A DNA stretch of 64,000 bases from CAMDPA01 sp964574325 (GCA_964574325.1 CAZNMY010000010.1:1-64000), one strand, 5' to 3'; positions 34,288 through 43,612 are shown, numbered from the stretch's first letter. A program made the numbers and translations. The notes: a model not told the origin generated them from the sequence alone.

Positions 34288-37149
34288 CTAATTAGTCCTG
34301 GCAACGGAAAGAACTCGGGCAACACGGAAGCCGATGTTGGCGGTCTGCTCCTCGGGTCTGCCCCAGTCGCGCTCCGCCGCGCCTATGGCCAGCGGATGGT
34401 CTTGCCAGGAACCGCCGCGAAGAACGCGACCGCAATTGCGTGTGTCGGGAGCGGCCGAACCAGCATTAGGCGCCTTCCTATCGTGGCAGTCCTGGACCCA
34501 CTCCCTCACATTGCCGTGCATGTCGTAGAGCCCAAACGCGTTGGGTTTGAACGAGCCGACCGGCGCAGTCCCTTGTCCGTCCCACTGGCTGCCACATGCG
34601 TTGCAGTTGGCATTGCCGCTGCCAACCTCATCACCCCAGGAGTAGAGCGTTGTCGTTCCCGCCCGTGCCGCATACTCCCACTCCGCCTCGCTGAGCAGCC
34701 GATACGTTTGTCCGGTCAGCTTGTTCAGCCAGGGCAGATATTGCGTGGTGATGTGGTCCCACGAGACGACGATCACCGGTCGCACCCCTTGGCCCATTTC
34801 CCGATCGTTCGGCCGATGCTCACAACCGCCAGCATCGACGCAGGTGTTCCATTGCGCAAAGGTCACTTCGAACTTGCCCACCGCGAACTGCCTGTCGATG
34901 GTCACTTTTCGATACGGGTAATCATCACGGTCCCGCAACGGCCCGATGTCGAACAAGCCCATCATGAAGCTGCCGGCTGGCACCACGGCCAGCTCGGGGC
35001 ATGACAGGCAATCCTGAAACACAGTGCCGGGCTTGGTCAGGTCTTTGGTCAGGTTCATGACGCGAAACGCAGCGGATGTCGCTATCGGTTCCCAGCGGGC
35101 AAGGGTCGCAGTAAGGCCGCCAACTATTACAAGCAGAGCCAGCACTGCCGCATAGCCAGTCCGGCGCCGCCACGCGGCCTTGCTCTCCAATCGTCGGCAG
35201 GCCGCCAGATACTGAGCCGGCAGCCCGTCGAGCCGGCGCCGGAAGTCGGTGCGGCCAGCGACCTGGAGCGCCTCGCGAAGCCGGTCACCGCGCAGATCCA
35301 GCCATCCCGCCAGCTTGCCCGATCTGTTCCAGCCTTCCGCCTGACGCTCGATCAGGTGGGCCATGTTGAGATGGCTGACCTGCTGCTCCAGCAAGGTACT
35401 GAGCCACGACCACCGGCGCAGCACCGCCTCATGCGCCACCCGATAGGTCGTCTGCCGTGCGCCATCGGCACCGGCTTGACCTCGATCGCTGATCAGCAGG
35501 CGGGCGTCGACCAGGCGACGCACGATGTTCAGGCTGTCGTCGGGCAGCTGCCGCTCCGTCGCAGCCCGACTGAGCGGCTGGCCATTGGCGGGGTTGATGT
35601 CGACCAGGGCGGGAATGAACGCCGCCTCCAGGAGCCGCTCCTGCTCCTTGCGGTTGGCCGGGACCTCGGGATCACGCCTGGGATCGGCGAAGGCTTCGCT
35701 GATCGCCGCGTCGATCGAGCCGGCCAGCCCGCCGATGGCCGTGTAGTCGTCGGAGGTCAGAAAGCGGCTCTTGCGTCCCTGACGCTCCCGCTCCACGCGG
35801 CCGTAGCGCCGGTACAGACGTTCCATGGTGAAAGCTAGCAAGGGAAGCGGATCGCCCCCTTCCGTCGCCATGTCGGTGATCAACGCGTCGGCCAGCTTGG
35901 TGTCGATCTCGATCGGCGGATTGGCGCGTGCTGCCGGCTTCAGGATCGCGTCGCGATAGACGGAAGACGTGATGGGCGGCAAGTTGAACGGCTCAAGCAG
36001 ATGCCTGAGAAGCTCGTCGTTCTGTAGCAGCGAGAAGCGGTCGGACCGAATGGTGAGCAGGCCGATCGTGTCGGGCCCGCGCGTCAGGGCTGCCGCCAGA
36101 TGCCTGCGTAGGAGGACGGATTCCTCGCTACCTCCGACGGCGAACAGCTCCTCGGCCTGATCGACCGGCAGAACCAACGTCGGCGGGCGGTCGACCTGCG
36201 GCTTCGCATCGCCGACGAGGCGCTGCATCGCCAAGACCTGCAGTTGGTTGAGCAGCGACGGCAGCGCGTCGGCGTCCTGCTGCAAGGCCGCAACGATGTC
36301 GCCAAAGGCCCTCGGCTGTCGCAGGGCCTCGAAGGCCCGCTCCAGGCTCGCCGCCAAGCCCATCGTGCCGCTCAAGCCTGCATTCCCTGGGCGGATCAGT
36401 GGCAATGTGACGAAGTCCCGGTCCTCCCGCTCCAACCGCGGCCACAGACCGGCGCGCAGGAACGAAGACTTGCCCGAGCCCGAGGCGCCGACGATCACGA
36501 ACAGCTTGCGGCCGCCTTTGGCACGTAGGTCAATCAACTCTTCGCGGGCACACACGAGATCGGTGTCGCGGCCGAAGAACACGCCGGCGTCCTTGACATC
36601 GAGCGCTTCGAGGCCACGGAAGGGCGCGCGGTGTGGATCGTCGGTCGGTGGCCACGGGAAGCTATCGGTGTCGAACCCGACGAGGCCGAGACGCGCGAGG
36701 CCATTGCGCAGAGCCCTAAGGTCCTCGGCCGGAAAGGTGATCTGCACCGCCTTGCGTTCGGGCGGTGGATTGACGGTGAAGGTCAGGGGCGTCCCGCCCC
36801 GCGTCAGGTTGATGAGTTGGCTTTCGCCGCCGAGTCCCGTCGGGATCTTGTCGTACTGGAGTGGCTTGATGATCACGCCGATCCGCTCGGCCCCGGCGTG
36901 CATGGCGAGATCAAGCTCCGAGATGCAATGCTCGGATGCCCGCCACTCCGGCGACAGCAGGAAGATGACAGCCCGGCATCGCCCGATGGCGGCATTCAGC
37001 GCCCTTTGCCAGCGGTCTGAGGCGACGAGGCCGCGCTCCGGATCGATGTCGAGGAAGACATCATGCCAGCCTTGCGTGGCGAGCCAGTCGCGCAGAGCGA
37101 GTGCCTCGGCATTGTTCTTGCTCGAATGGCTCAGAAATATGCGCGACAC
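34288..37149 (-). CDS. TIR domain - STAND NTPase - formylglycine-generating-enzyme-like fusion protein
   Basis: A 953-residue multidomain protein. An N-terminal TIR domain (about 1-130) has 'IFLSHSSKNNAEAL' and the conserved Glu78 in 'SEHCISELDLAM', the position that is catalytic in NAD-cleaving TIRs. A STAND-type NTPase follows, with Walker A 'GASGSGKSS' at 222-230 and Walker B-like 'LVLPVDQAEELF' near 327-338. A membrane segment lies about 672-694. The C-terminal FGE/SUMF1-type domain (about 705-950) has 'MHGNVREWVQDC' and 'RVLRGGSWQD'. Order and island context suggest an anti-phage sensor-effector, but this is inference. It is transcribed alone. Confidence 0.88.
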   Translation of the reverse strand: MSRIFLSHSSKNNAEALALRDWLATQGWHDVFLDIDPERGLVASDRWQRALNAAIGRCRAVIFLLSPEWRASEHCISELDLAMHAGAERIGVIIKPLQYDKIPTGLGGESQLINLTRGGTPLTFTVNPPPERKAVQITFPAEDLRALRNGLARLGLVGFDTDSFPWPPTDDPHRAPFRGLEALDVKDAGVFFGRDTDLVCAREELIDLRAKGGRKLFVIVGASGSGKSSFLRAGLWPRLEREDRDFVTLPLIRPGNAGLSGTMGLAASLERAFEALRQPRAFGDIVAALQQDADALPSLLNQLQVLAMQRLVGDAKPQVDRPPTLVLPVDQAEELFAVGGSEESVLLRRHLAAALTRGPDTIGLLTIRSDRFSLLQNDELLRHLLEPFNLPPITSSVYRDAILKPAARANPPIEIDTKLADALITDMATEGGDPLPLLAFTMERLYRRYGRVERERQGRKSRFLTSDDYTAIGGLAGSIDAAISEAFADPRRDPEVPANRKEQERLLEAAFIPALVDINPANGQPLSRAATERQLPDDSLNIVRRLVDARLLISDRGQAGADGARQTTYRVAHEAVLRRWSWLSTLLEQQVSHLNMAHLIERQAEGWNRSGKLAGWLDLRGDRLREALQVAGRTDFRRRLDGLPAQYLAACRRLESKAAWRRRTGYAAVLALLVIVGGLTATLARWEPIATSAAFRVMNLTKDLTKPGTVFQDCLSCPELAVVPAGSFMMGLFDIGPLRDRDDYPYRKVTIDRQFAVGKFEVTFAQWNTCVDAGGCEHRPNDREMGQGVRPVIVVSWDHITTQYLPWLNKLTGQTYRLLSEAEWEYAARAGTTTLYSWGDEVGSGNANCNACGSQWDGQGTAPVGSFKPNAFGLYDMHGNVREWVQDCHDRKAPNAGSAAPDTRNCGRVLRGGSWQDHPLAIGAAERDWGRPEEQTANIGFRVARVLSVARTN

Positions 37150-37439
37150 CGGCCACTCCCCCGGCAGAATGTTTATGTTTTGGACGAACTCTAGCCATAG
37201 CCACGGGGTCTGTCAGCGGTGTGATGGCGGGGGACGGTGACGACTGGGCATAGTGGGTGCCCGTCTGTGTCTTTAAGGTTAGTTAATGATCCCGCTGCTT
37301 CCGCTGTACCCTCAAGAAGCTGCCGAACTCGACGCAAGCGATGGCGAATGGCTCCGCGGTCGGTTGTGGCCCAAGGCGGAGTTTCGCTGCACTGCAACAT
37401 TCCGTCAGCTTCCGAGAGTGCTGCTGTCGGTGATCGATG
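37150..37439. other. Upstream region of the TIR-STAND gene
   Basis: About 290 nt between the start of the TIR-STAND gene and the 3' end of the mobA-like gene. It should contain the promoter of the former. A plus-strand frame from 37286 overlaps the relaxase gene and is not supported. Confidence 0.35.
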
Positions 37440-38540
37440 TCAACGGCCACGCGAGGCCGGTCGGGTCTTCGGTGGCGGGCGACGTGCAGGTTTGGGTCTC
37501 TGCTGTCGAGGGCGCTGGGGCGTGAGGCTGGTGGTGCTCACCAGTTTCTTGAGTTCGCGGATCATACGAACGCCGATGGGTGCGGCGGCCAGCTTGGCTT
37601 GACGTTCGGTCGACGCGTCGTCGATGGCGCTGCGTACGTCAGATGCGTCAGTGAGGCCCCAGGCCATGAGACCCTTGGCGATGTCTACTGCATCCACGGC
37701 GAACCACGAGCGCGGCGTGTAGCTCGGGCTGGCACGGTGGTGGGTGAGGGACGACCCGAACCGCTTTTCAAAGTCCTTGGCGGTGGTGGTGAGGCCCAGG
37801 GCGGACAGTTTGGTGTAGCTAGTAGCGGTGCCAGCAATCAGGCCGCTTCCCTTGGCTTCCAGCTTCAATCCTTCCTCCGCGAATGCCAACTCGAGGTCGT
37901 CCCACGTGGTGGCGCGGTCCAGGCGTTCCGACAAGGTGGCCCCAACCTCACGGGCTTCGTTACGGCTCCATTGAGTGCGATCGGTCTTGGCGCCGCGTTT
38001 GGCGGCCCAGGTCGCGCGCTTGTTCGGTTTGCGGGGGTGGTCGTCGGTGCGATCCGGGTTAAACCGATGGGCGGGCACGTACTCGAATCCGTATTCATCG
38101 GACACTTGCCGCATGATGCGGTCGAACAGGGCGAAGTCGTGCTTGGTGTCCCACGCCCTGCCGGTGGTCGGATGCACGCGGTTGATCAGCATGTGCAGGT
38201 GGGCATGGGGTTTGTCGCCGTGGCCCATGATCAACGCCTGGTGCTCGGCGAGGCCAGCGAGGCCCAACGTCTTGAGGGCGATCTCCTGCATGATCTCGGG
38301 GGTGGGCTTCTCGTTCGGTGCCCAGGCGATCATGGCGTGATAGGCGGCGTTCTTGCAGCGGCGGGATAGTTGGGCCGTGGCGGTCATCAGGGTGGCGGCC
38401 AGCTCGGGATCGTCAGCCGGCAGATTTTTTGTGAGTGTCCAGGCGACCCGATCGGGGTGCGGTGGTTTCGTGTCGCCGTCCACCAGGTAGCGCGCCAGCG
38501 CATGAAAATCGTTGGTCGGCGGCACCACGTTGACCAGCAT
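37440..38540 (-). CDS. MobA-like relaxase (Relaxase domain, MOBP/VirD2-like)
   Basis: A 366-residue relaxase. The metal-binding motif is in 'GDKPHAHLHMLINRVHPTTG' (HxHxxxN form) near residues 108-127. An upstream region 'AYHAMIAWAPNEKPT' holds the strand before it, and the N-terminal 'ARYLVDG' segment carries the probable catalytic tyrosine. The last 25 residues are basic and Pro/Arg-rich, ending 'TRPASRGR', suited to recruitment by a coupling protein. It lies two bases after the MobC-like gene in the same direction. Confidence 0.88.
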   Translation of the reverse strand: MLVNVVPPTNDFHALARYLVDGDTKPPHPDRVAWTLTKNLPADDPELAATLMTATAQLSRRCKNAAYHAMIAWAPNEKPTPEIMQEIALKTLGLAGLAEHQALIMGHGDKPHAHLHMLINRVHPTTGRAWDTKHDFALFDRIMRQVSDEYGFEYVPAHRFNPDRTDDHPRKPNKRATWAAKRGAKTDRTQWSRNEAREVGATLSERLDRATTWDDLELAFAEEGLKLEAKGSGLIAGTATSYTKLSALGLTTTAKDFEKRFGSSLTHHRASPSYTPRSWFAVDAVDIAKGLMAWGLTDASDVRSAIDDASTERQAKLAAAPIGVRMIRELKKLVSTTSLTPQRPRQQRPKPARRPPPKTRPASRGR

Positions 38541-38541
38541 G

Positions 38542-38904
38542 TCAGCCCAAGCGGCGGACGGCAGCGGTCACGTCGGCCAAGCAGGCGAGAAGCTCGATGG
38601 CCGACACCGGTACGAGGCCGACGTTCGCCTGCTTGGCGAGTTGGTTGAGGTTGTTCCCGATCCGGCAGAGTTCGCGCAGGGCGGCGGCGTTGGTGCCGCG
38701 TGGTTGGGGCAGCTCGGCACGGCGTTGTTGAACGAAGGCGGTGACGAGGGTGCGCAGCAACTTGGACATGGTGAGGGAGCGGGCCGCACACTGGCCGTCC
38801 AAGTAGTTGAATTCGTTCTCGGTGATGTGGGTGCGCACGGAGCGCGTCACCGGTTCCCGGTTGTCCGATGTTCCCTTGCGATACCCCCGTGACGGCATGC
38901 CCAT
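38542..38904 (-). CDS. MobC-like relaxosome accessory protein
   Basis: A 120-residue protein. The N-terminal part is 'RSVRTHITENEFNYLDGQCA', a ribbon-helix-helix-like DNA-binding start. The C-terminal helix 'LCRIGNNLNQLAKQANVG' is the signature of the MobC family (PF05713-type). MobC proteins bind near oriT and help melt the nick region. It is directly upstream of the relaxase gene, the usual mobC-mobA order. Confidence 0.85.
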   Translation of the reverse strand: MGMPSRGYRKGTSDNREPVTRSVRTHITENEFNYLDGQCAARSLTMSKLLRTLVTAFVQQRRAELPQPRGTNAAALRELCRIGNNLNQLAKQANVGLVPVSAIELLACLADVTAAVRRLG

Positions 38905-39060
38905 TCTTTCGTTCTAAAAAGGAGGGGGCTGCTCCCGCAGGGGGTCCGTGGCGGCGAAGCTGCCACACGCCGGTAGGCGAGGGGGTATGATCCATTTCTG
39001 GGTCAAACCCATACCTCGCCCCCTCCTTTTTATCTTTTGGAACTCTACATTCAGAATACA
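38905..39060. other. Candidate origin of transfer for the MobC/MobA pair
   Basis: The region directly before mobC holds two inverted repeats: GTGGCGGC-GAA-GCTGCCAC at 38948-38966, and GGCGAGGGGGTATG (38976-38989) facing CATACCTCGCCCCC (39010-39023). oriT normally lies beside mobC, so this is the best candidate. The second repeat is followed by TCCTTTTTATCTTTT and could instead be a plus-strand terminator. No known nic consensus was recognised. Confidence 0.45.
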
Positions 39061-39282
39061 AGTCGGCTGCCTCTGCCTTGGGCAGTGGGTGTGTTTTGCG
39101 GTGACACGTGATTTTATTCCTGACGTTTCGTGGTTATGACTTTGTCGGAAACGTCAGGAAATGGACGCCTATGGCGAGCTTATATGGTGGGGAGGCTCTG
39201 CCTCCCCACACCCCACCGGAGTACTTAGGCTCCAAAATGATGGGGCGCAGATGGTATACAATAAGGCGGTTTTATTGGCTGA

Positions 39283-39696
39283 TTAGCGGGCTTGGCGGCG
39301 GGTCTGCTGATAGTCGTTGGCGGTGAAGTCGGCTTGCGGGCGGCGGACGTTGGGTTGGGTTGACATGAATCCGGCATCGATGGCTTTGCGTCGTGGGACG
39401 GCAATACGACGTCCGGAGAACGGATCACCGTTGTGCAGCGCTGCAATGTTCTCAAATGGCGTAGCGGCGAGTTCGTCGGGCGCAACGTTGAGTTCGTTGG
39501 CAAGCTGGGTGAGCGTGTAAATCGCCCATTGGTGGTGCTCGGCGTCGGTCAGCCGATTGCCGGCGACGGAGGCGTCCATGTGGAAGGTCCACGTTCGCTT
39601 GTCGGCCTTCGGCTCGATCCAACATTCGATGCTGCCTTTGCCGCCCAGGTAGACGCGCTGCTGGCCGGTGGCGTTTTGCGTATGCGTCACGATCAT
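39283..39696 (-). CDS. Hypothetical protein, 137 aa
   Basis: The product has a beta-rich start ('YLGGKGSIECWIEPKADKR'), a helical middle ('HHQWAIYTLTQLANELNVAP') and a basic tail. The ATG at 39696 is likely, although the frame is open to 39756. It shows no recognised domain. Its position between the mob genes and the H-NS-like gene suggests an accessory role on the element. Confidence 0.55.
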   Translation of the reverse strand: MIVTHTQNATGQQRVYLGGKGSIECWIEPKADKRTWTFHMDASVAGNRLTDAEHHQWAIYTLTQLANELNVAPDELAATPFENIAALHNGDPFSGRRIAVPRRKAIDAGFMSTQPNVRRPQADFTANDYQQTRRQAR

Positions 39697-39858
39697 GCCG
39701 GTAGGATGGGAAGGCACGGTGGTGGTCGGCAAGTGCGATGCGGACGATGTGGGCACCGTTACGCTGTAACAAGCGAATCAGGCGGAGGGGTGTGGTGTGT
39801 TGGTCGCACGGTGCTGGTGACGGCACCGGGGCATGATGCCGTTACTTCCGGAGCCGAG

Positions 39859-39911
39859 CGCTCGCACGGGATGGCCTTACCCCGCCACAGCGGGGCCATC
39901 CCGTGCGAGCG
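39859..39911. repeat. Perfect 18-bp hairpin with direct repeats beside it
   Basis: CGCTCGCACGGGATGGCC (39859-39876) and its exact complement (39894-39911) surround a 17-nt spacer. The string GCCGTTACTTC occurs on both sides (just before 39850 and again near 39939). A perfect 18-bp stem in a gene-free stretch (39757-40105) points to a recombination, transfer or replication site, or a strong transcription barrier. Confidence 0.7.
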
Positions 39912-40105
39912 GTTGGCGAAGGTAATGGTATCTTCTTGCCGTTACTTCTGGTGGGAGCGTGAGCCGGTTTGTGCTGCGATTGCTGGCAGCGGGCTTGTCG
40001 GCCAAAGATTTACGCGGCAGAATTAAAAGTGCGGAACAGGCTGGAGAGCCGATGGCCGTCGATAAAATGATGGCGCCCTTGCGGGCGCTTTTGTTTGCGA
40101 TCAAC

Positions 40106-40429
40106 TCAGATCTTAAAATCGTCGATCGTCACGCCGCGCTTGGCGAGCTTTTCTGCCATCCAAATGGGTCTGCGACCGCGACCGCTCCAGGTCTCGGAGG
40201 GATTCTCCGGATTGCGGTACTTCGCTGCTACCGGGGCACGCGAGCCTTTCGCACGGCCACCGCCTAACACGTCGTCCAGCGAAAGTCCGGCTTCGGCAGC
40301 CAGGGCTTCCATCTTCGCCTTCAGATCCTGCTTCTCCGACTTCATGCGATTGACGATGTGACCGTCAATCCGGTGTAGCAGTTCCCGCAGGGCTTTGACG
40401 TTCATTCCTTCGAGGTCATCTTTAGCCAT
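40106..40429 (-). CDS. H-NS family nucleoid-associated protein
   Basis: A 107-residue protein. The N-terminal coiled coil (about 1-50, 'MNVKALRELLHRIDGHIVNR') serves for oligomerisation. The C-terminal DNA-binding motif is 'YRNPENPSETWSGRGRRPIW', the alphaproteobacterial H-NS/HvrA signature. Such proteins bind AT-rich DNA and silence foreign genes; on mobile elements they often limit the cost to the host. The ATG at 40429 is preferred over 40444. Confidence 0.9.
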   Translation of the reverse strand: MAKDDLEGMNVKALRELLHRIDGHIVNRMKSEKQDLKAKMEALAAEAGLSLDDVLGGGRAKGSRAPVAAKYRNPENPSETWSGRGRRPIWMAEKLAKRGVTIDDFKI

Positions 40430-40553
40430 ATTGGTATCTCTCAAGAATAAAAATTACGATCGGCGCTGCATAGCATGCCATCGTCGCCGAATTCAAACGT
40501 CAATTCGTTTCTTTGAGCAGTATGGTTTCAGTTCTGGCGTCCAAGGCGCATTG

Positions 40554-41123
40554 TTAGCGTCCGCGTGTCCGGCTTATGTCTTTGCTTGGCTGGGCGGCCG
40601 GTACGGCGTGATCCTGAGCAATCTGCTCAGTCAAACTCGGCGCATGCGCAGCCCGATCCTGACCTGGTTGATCAACCAACTGATAGCGTTCGGCGGGATT
40701 GTCGGCGGAACGCAACTCGCCGCGCTGGCCGTCGATCACGTAGTCGCGGCCGTTGATGTTGATATGCTGCAATCGGCCCGGATTCGCGGCGCGCTTCGCT
40801 TCCTCGCGCACGGTGGTGGCGAGATCGAGGTCATCCTGGGCCGTCAAAGCGGCCTCAAGTGACTTTTCCAGGTGGTCTGACATGTCGGCTACGACCGAAT
40901 CCGTGGCACGCTCGGCCAGTTCGCCGAATTGATCGACCTTGCCAAGCATGGCGGTGACGGCCTTACTCGCCCCGAATTCCTCGGCGATGCCGAAGATCTG
41001 CTCGGCGGCGTCCTTGCCGTCGGCGTAGATGCCTCCCGCCACGGCCACAAGGTTGGCGTACGCGGCGTCAAACGCGGTGCGCGCTGTGGATACCTGTTCA
41101 TCGAGTTCAGCTTCGTCGTCCAT
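40554..41123 (-). CDS. Mobilisation-region protein with relaxase-like C-terminal tail, 189 aa
   Basis: An acidic, helical protein (residues 1-110), then a small strand-rich part ('HININGRDYVIDGQRGEL'). The tail 'SLTEQIAQDHAVPAAQ' ends in 'SRTRGR'. The same tail pattern closes the second relaxase (50213-51382) and the protein at 51395-52048. No family is recognised for the body. The tail suggests that it belongs to the transfer machinery or is itself a substrate of the coupling protein. Confidence 0.6.
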   Translation of the reverse strand: MDDEAELDEQVSTARTAFDAAYANLVAVAGGIYADGKDAAEQIFGIAEEFGASKAVTAMLGKVDQFGELAERATDSVVADMSDHLEKSLEAALTAQDDLDLATTVREEAKRAANPGRLQHININGRDYVIDGQRGELRSADNPAERYQLVDQPGQDRAAHAPSLTEQIAQDHAVPAAQPSKDISRTRGR

Positions 41124-41304
41124 GGTGCCTGAAGCTCCAAACGCGCAATCATACGCCCCGTCGCGACGCTAACACATTGCCTTAGGCGCACAAACCACGT
41201 CGCCACTGACCTCGCGTGCTCTGGGAACTGTCTGCCTATTTGAATACTGAAGCGGCTTTCACATTCAACTTTGCCGATCGGAAGTCTTATGTCATTTTGG
41301 CAAA

Positions 41305-42471
41305 GTGATACCGCGCCACCTATCCAATCGCATTGATTACCTGTTGGGGATCAATGCTGGCGTGGTCATTCTCGGTCCCCGGCAGGTCGGCAAAACGACA
41401 CTCGCCAAGCAGATCGCAGCAACGCGGCCGTCCCTGTACCTGGATTTGCAGGATCTCACCACGGTCACCCAGCTCGAAGACGCCCGGCGGTTTCTGGAGC
41501 CACATCTCGATAAGCTCGTGGTGCTCGATGAGGTCCAGCTTCGCCCCGCCCTGTTCCCAATCCTGCGAGGGCTGATCGATGCGGCACGCGAACAGAAGCG
41601 GGGACACGGCCGCTACCTGATTCTCGGATCGGCCTCGCATGAACTGCTGCGCCAAAGCTCTGAAACGCTGGCCGGACGGGTCTCATATTGCGAACTGAGC
41701 CCATTCTTGGCGACGGAAATCGGCCAGGACGAGGAAAGCCTGGAACGGCTCTGGGTGCGGGGCGGGTTCCCCATGAGCTATGCAGCCAACACGGAAGCGG
41801 ACAGTGTCACGCTGCGGCAGGATTTCATCAGGTCATACCTTGACCGGGATGTCCGCGAGTTCGCCCCCGGAATCAGCAAGATTACGCTCGATCGGTTCTG
41901 GCGGATGCTAGCGCATGGTCAGGGCAACGAGTGGAAAGCGGCGAACCTGGCTGCCGGTCTCGGCGTCTCCGGCCATACGGTCACGCGTTACCGGGATCTG
42001 CTCACCGATCTGCTGCTGGTCCGCCAGCTGGCACCGTGGACGGGAAATGTCCGCAAGCGGCTTATCAAGTCGCCCAAGGTCTACATTCGGGACAGCGGCA
42101 TTTGTCACGCCCTGGTAGGCGTGGGGGATCGGAACGCCCTCCTCGGCCACCCCGTGGTGGGCGGCAGCTGGGAAGGCTTTGTCATCGAGAACCTGCTCCA
42201 GTCAGTGCCGGACCTGACCCTTGCGTCGTTCTACCGAAGCGCCATCGGCGAAGAAATCGACCTCATCCTGGAGAACGGCCGAACCAAAGTCGCCGTCGAA
42301 TGCCGCCGTAGCTCGGCACCAACGCTGGACGCGGGATTCTTCAGAGCGTGCGAGACGGTCGGCGTTGATCGGGCCTACGTCGTCTATCCGGGATCGATGC
42401 GCTACCCCCTCGGCAACGGCGTCGAGGCCGTTCCTCTGCAGGAAGCGATGCAGCTGGTCAAGAATGTCTGA
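41305..42471 (+). CDS. AAA family ATPase with DUF4143 domain
   Basis: A 388-residue ATPase. Walker A is 'ILGPRQVGKTTLAKQI' (about residues 22-37), Walker B is 'LVVLDEVQLRP', and the sensor region is 'YLILGSASHELL'. The C-terminal DUF4143 domain has 'SPKVYIRDSGICHALVGV' and 'GEEIDLILENGRTKVAVEC', the latter resembling a nuclease-like core. These proteins are widespread on mobile DNA and their function is not settled. It starts at GTG 41305. It stands alone on the plus strand. Confidence 0.88.
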   Translation: MIPRHLSNRIDYLLGINAGVVILGPRQVGKTTLAKQIAATRPSLYLDLQDLTTVTQLEDARRFLEPHLDKLVVLDEVQLRPALFPILRGLIDAAREQKRGHGRYLILGSASHELLRQSSETLAGRVSYCELSPFLATEIGQDEESLERLWVRGGFPMSYAANTEADSVTLRQDFIRSYLDRDVREFAPGISKITLDRFWRMLAHGQGNEWKAANLAAGLGVSGHTVTRYRDLLTDLLLVRQLAPWTGNVRKRLIKSPKVYIRDSGICHALVGVGDRNALLGHPVVGGSWEGFVIENLLQSVPDLTLASFYRSAIGEEIDLILENGRTKVAVECRRSSAPTLDAGFFRACETVGVDRAYVVYPGSMRYPLGNGVEAVPLQEAMQLVKNV

Positions 42472-42630
42472 CGTTCGACCTTGGCGGCTATGTAGGATTT
42501 TATACATGAACGGACATCGGTCGGTTAGGATACGGCGCGGCGAGTGGCCGCCGATCATTCCTCCTGCCGAAGGATGTGCAGCTGAAGCCAGGCGCCTATA
42601 ACCGGATGGTGCAAAGCGCTTTTTCCTCAA

Positions 42631-43383
42631 TCAAGAATTGAGTGATTCTGAGGGCTCGCTGTCTCTATATTTCTCATTATACTCGGCCTGCAATCGTCTC
42701 ATTTCATCTATATCTACCTTGTGGTGCTCTCTTATTTCCCTGTCCAGCCAGTCATGAAACGAGTGAATTAACTCTTCATATTGCGAGCAAACATCCAGAA
42801 GAACGATTTTTTCTGGTTGCCTTTTCAAAAACTCTCGGGCAGAGGCCTTCCACCGATCATACTGCTCTAGCTCTTCGCGTGAAAATCTAATACCGCACTC
42901 AAAGTCTGCTGCTCCTCGAGTAAAAGTGATATGCTGTTCCGAGTTTGGAAGTCCCTTGTGCAACATAAAGTTTCTCAAGCCTTGAACAAACGCATGCAGG
43001 CCGTTGTCTCCGAAACGATTTGCTACTTCTGACGCATACAGGCCAGCGATTGGTGTTCCCTCGTAATGCTCTGCGATGAAGACTCTGGTTTGATCGACCA
43101 AGGTCATCGCTCCTGCAAGAAAATTGTGGAACAGCCTAATCACCTCACGATGGGCTTGAGTTCCAGCGCCGCAGTTTTTTTCAGCCATCAGCTGAATGGC
43201 AACTTGAGGAGTTGACACGAGCTTCAGAGCTTCAAGCAGGTCTTGGGCGTTCATTGTAAAAATGTTGAGCGTAAAACTACGACTATGCAGCCGGTTCATG
43301 ACCGCCATGCCTGCAGAATCGTGAATTCGACAGTGCAATTCGTACGAGCGACGCTGGTGGCGCCGTTGCGAAGACGTCGGCAT
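42631..43383 (-). CDS. Hypothetical AT-rich gene product, 250 aa
   Basis: A protein of low-GC coding style. After a basic start it has 'MNAQDLLEALKLVSTPQVAI', then a helical body with 'LFHNFLAGAMTLVDQTRVFI' and 'HAFVQGLRNFMLHKGLPNSE', and an acidic, charged end. The ATG at 43383 follows GGAGG at five bases. No family is recognised. Its composition differs sharply from the GC-rich DUF4143 gene, suggesting separate acquisition. Confidence 0.65.
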   Translation of the reverse strand: MPTSSQRRHQRRSYELHCRIHDSAGMAVMNRLHSRSFTLNIFTMNAQDLLEALKLVSTPQVAIQLMAEKNCGAGTQAHREVIRLFHNFLAGAMTLVDQTRVFIAEHYEGTPIAGLYASEVANRFGDNGLHAFVQGLRNFMLHKGLPNSEQHITFTRGAADFECGIRFSREELEQYDRWKASAREFLKRQPEKIVLLDVCSQYEELIHSFHDWLDREIREHHKVDIDEMRRLQAEYNEKYRDSEPSESLNS

Positions 43384-43612
43384 AGTAACCTCCATCGCGC
43401 AGTTTCAATTGAGGAAATCTAATCAAAATGCGGCGTCAGACGCCAGCAAACGTGTAATTTTGTCAACAGGAAGCGCAGTCACACGGCGGCGACAGTCGCT
43501 CCATTCTCTCCCGTCGATGGTTGTTGAAGGGGTAGCAAAACTACAGGCGGTTTCAGAGGCGATTCTTCGCACGAGGCACGGATATCGGGAACCCCTGCTA
43601 CGCAGTTACCCA

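Noticed and set aside
37286..37525. Plus-strand frame of 79 codons beginning near ATG 37286
   Set aside because: It overlaps the end of the well supported relaxase gene and has no family likeness.
39108..39326. Plus-strand frame of 72 codons after the mobC region
   Set aside because: Unusual composition, no ribosome-binding site, and it runs into the 3' end of the convergent hypothetical gene.
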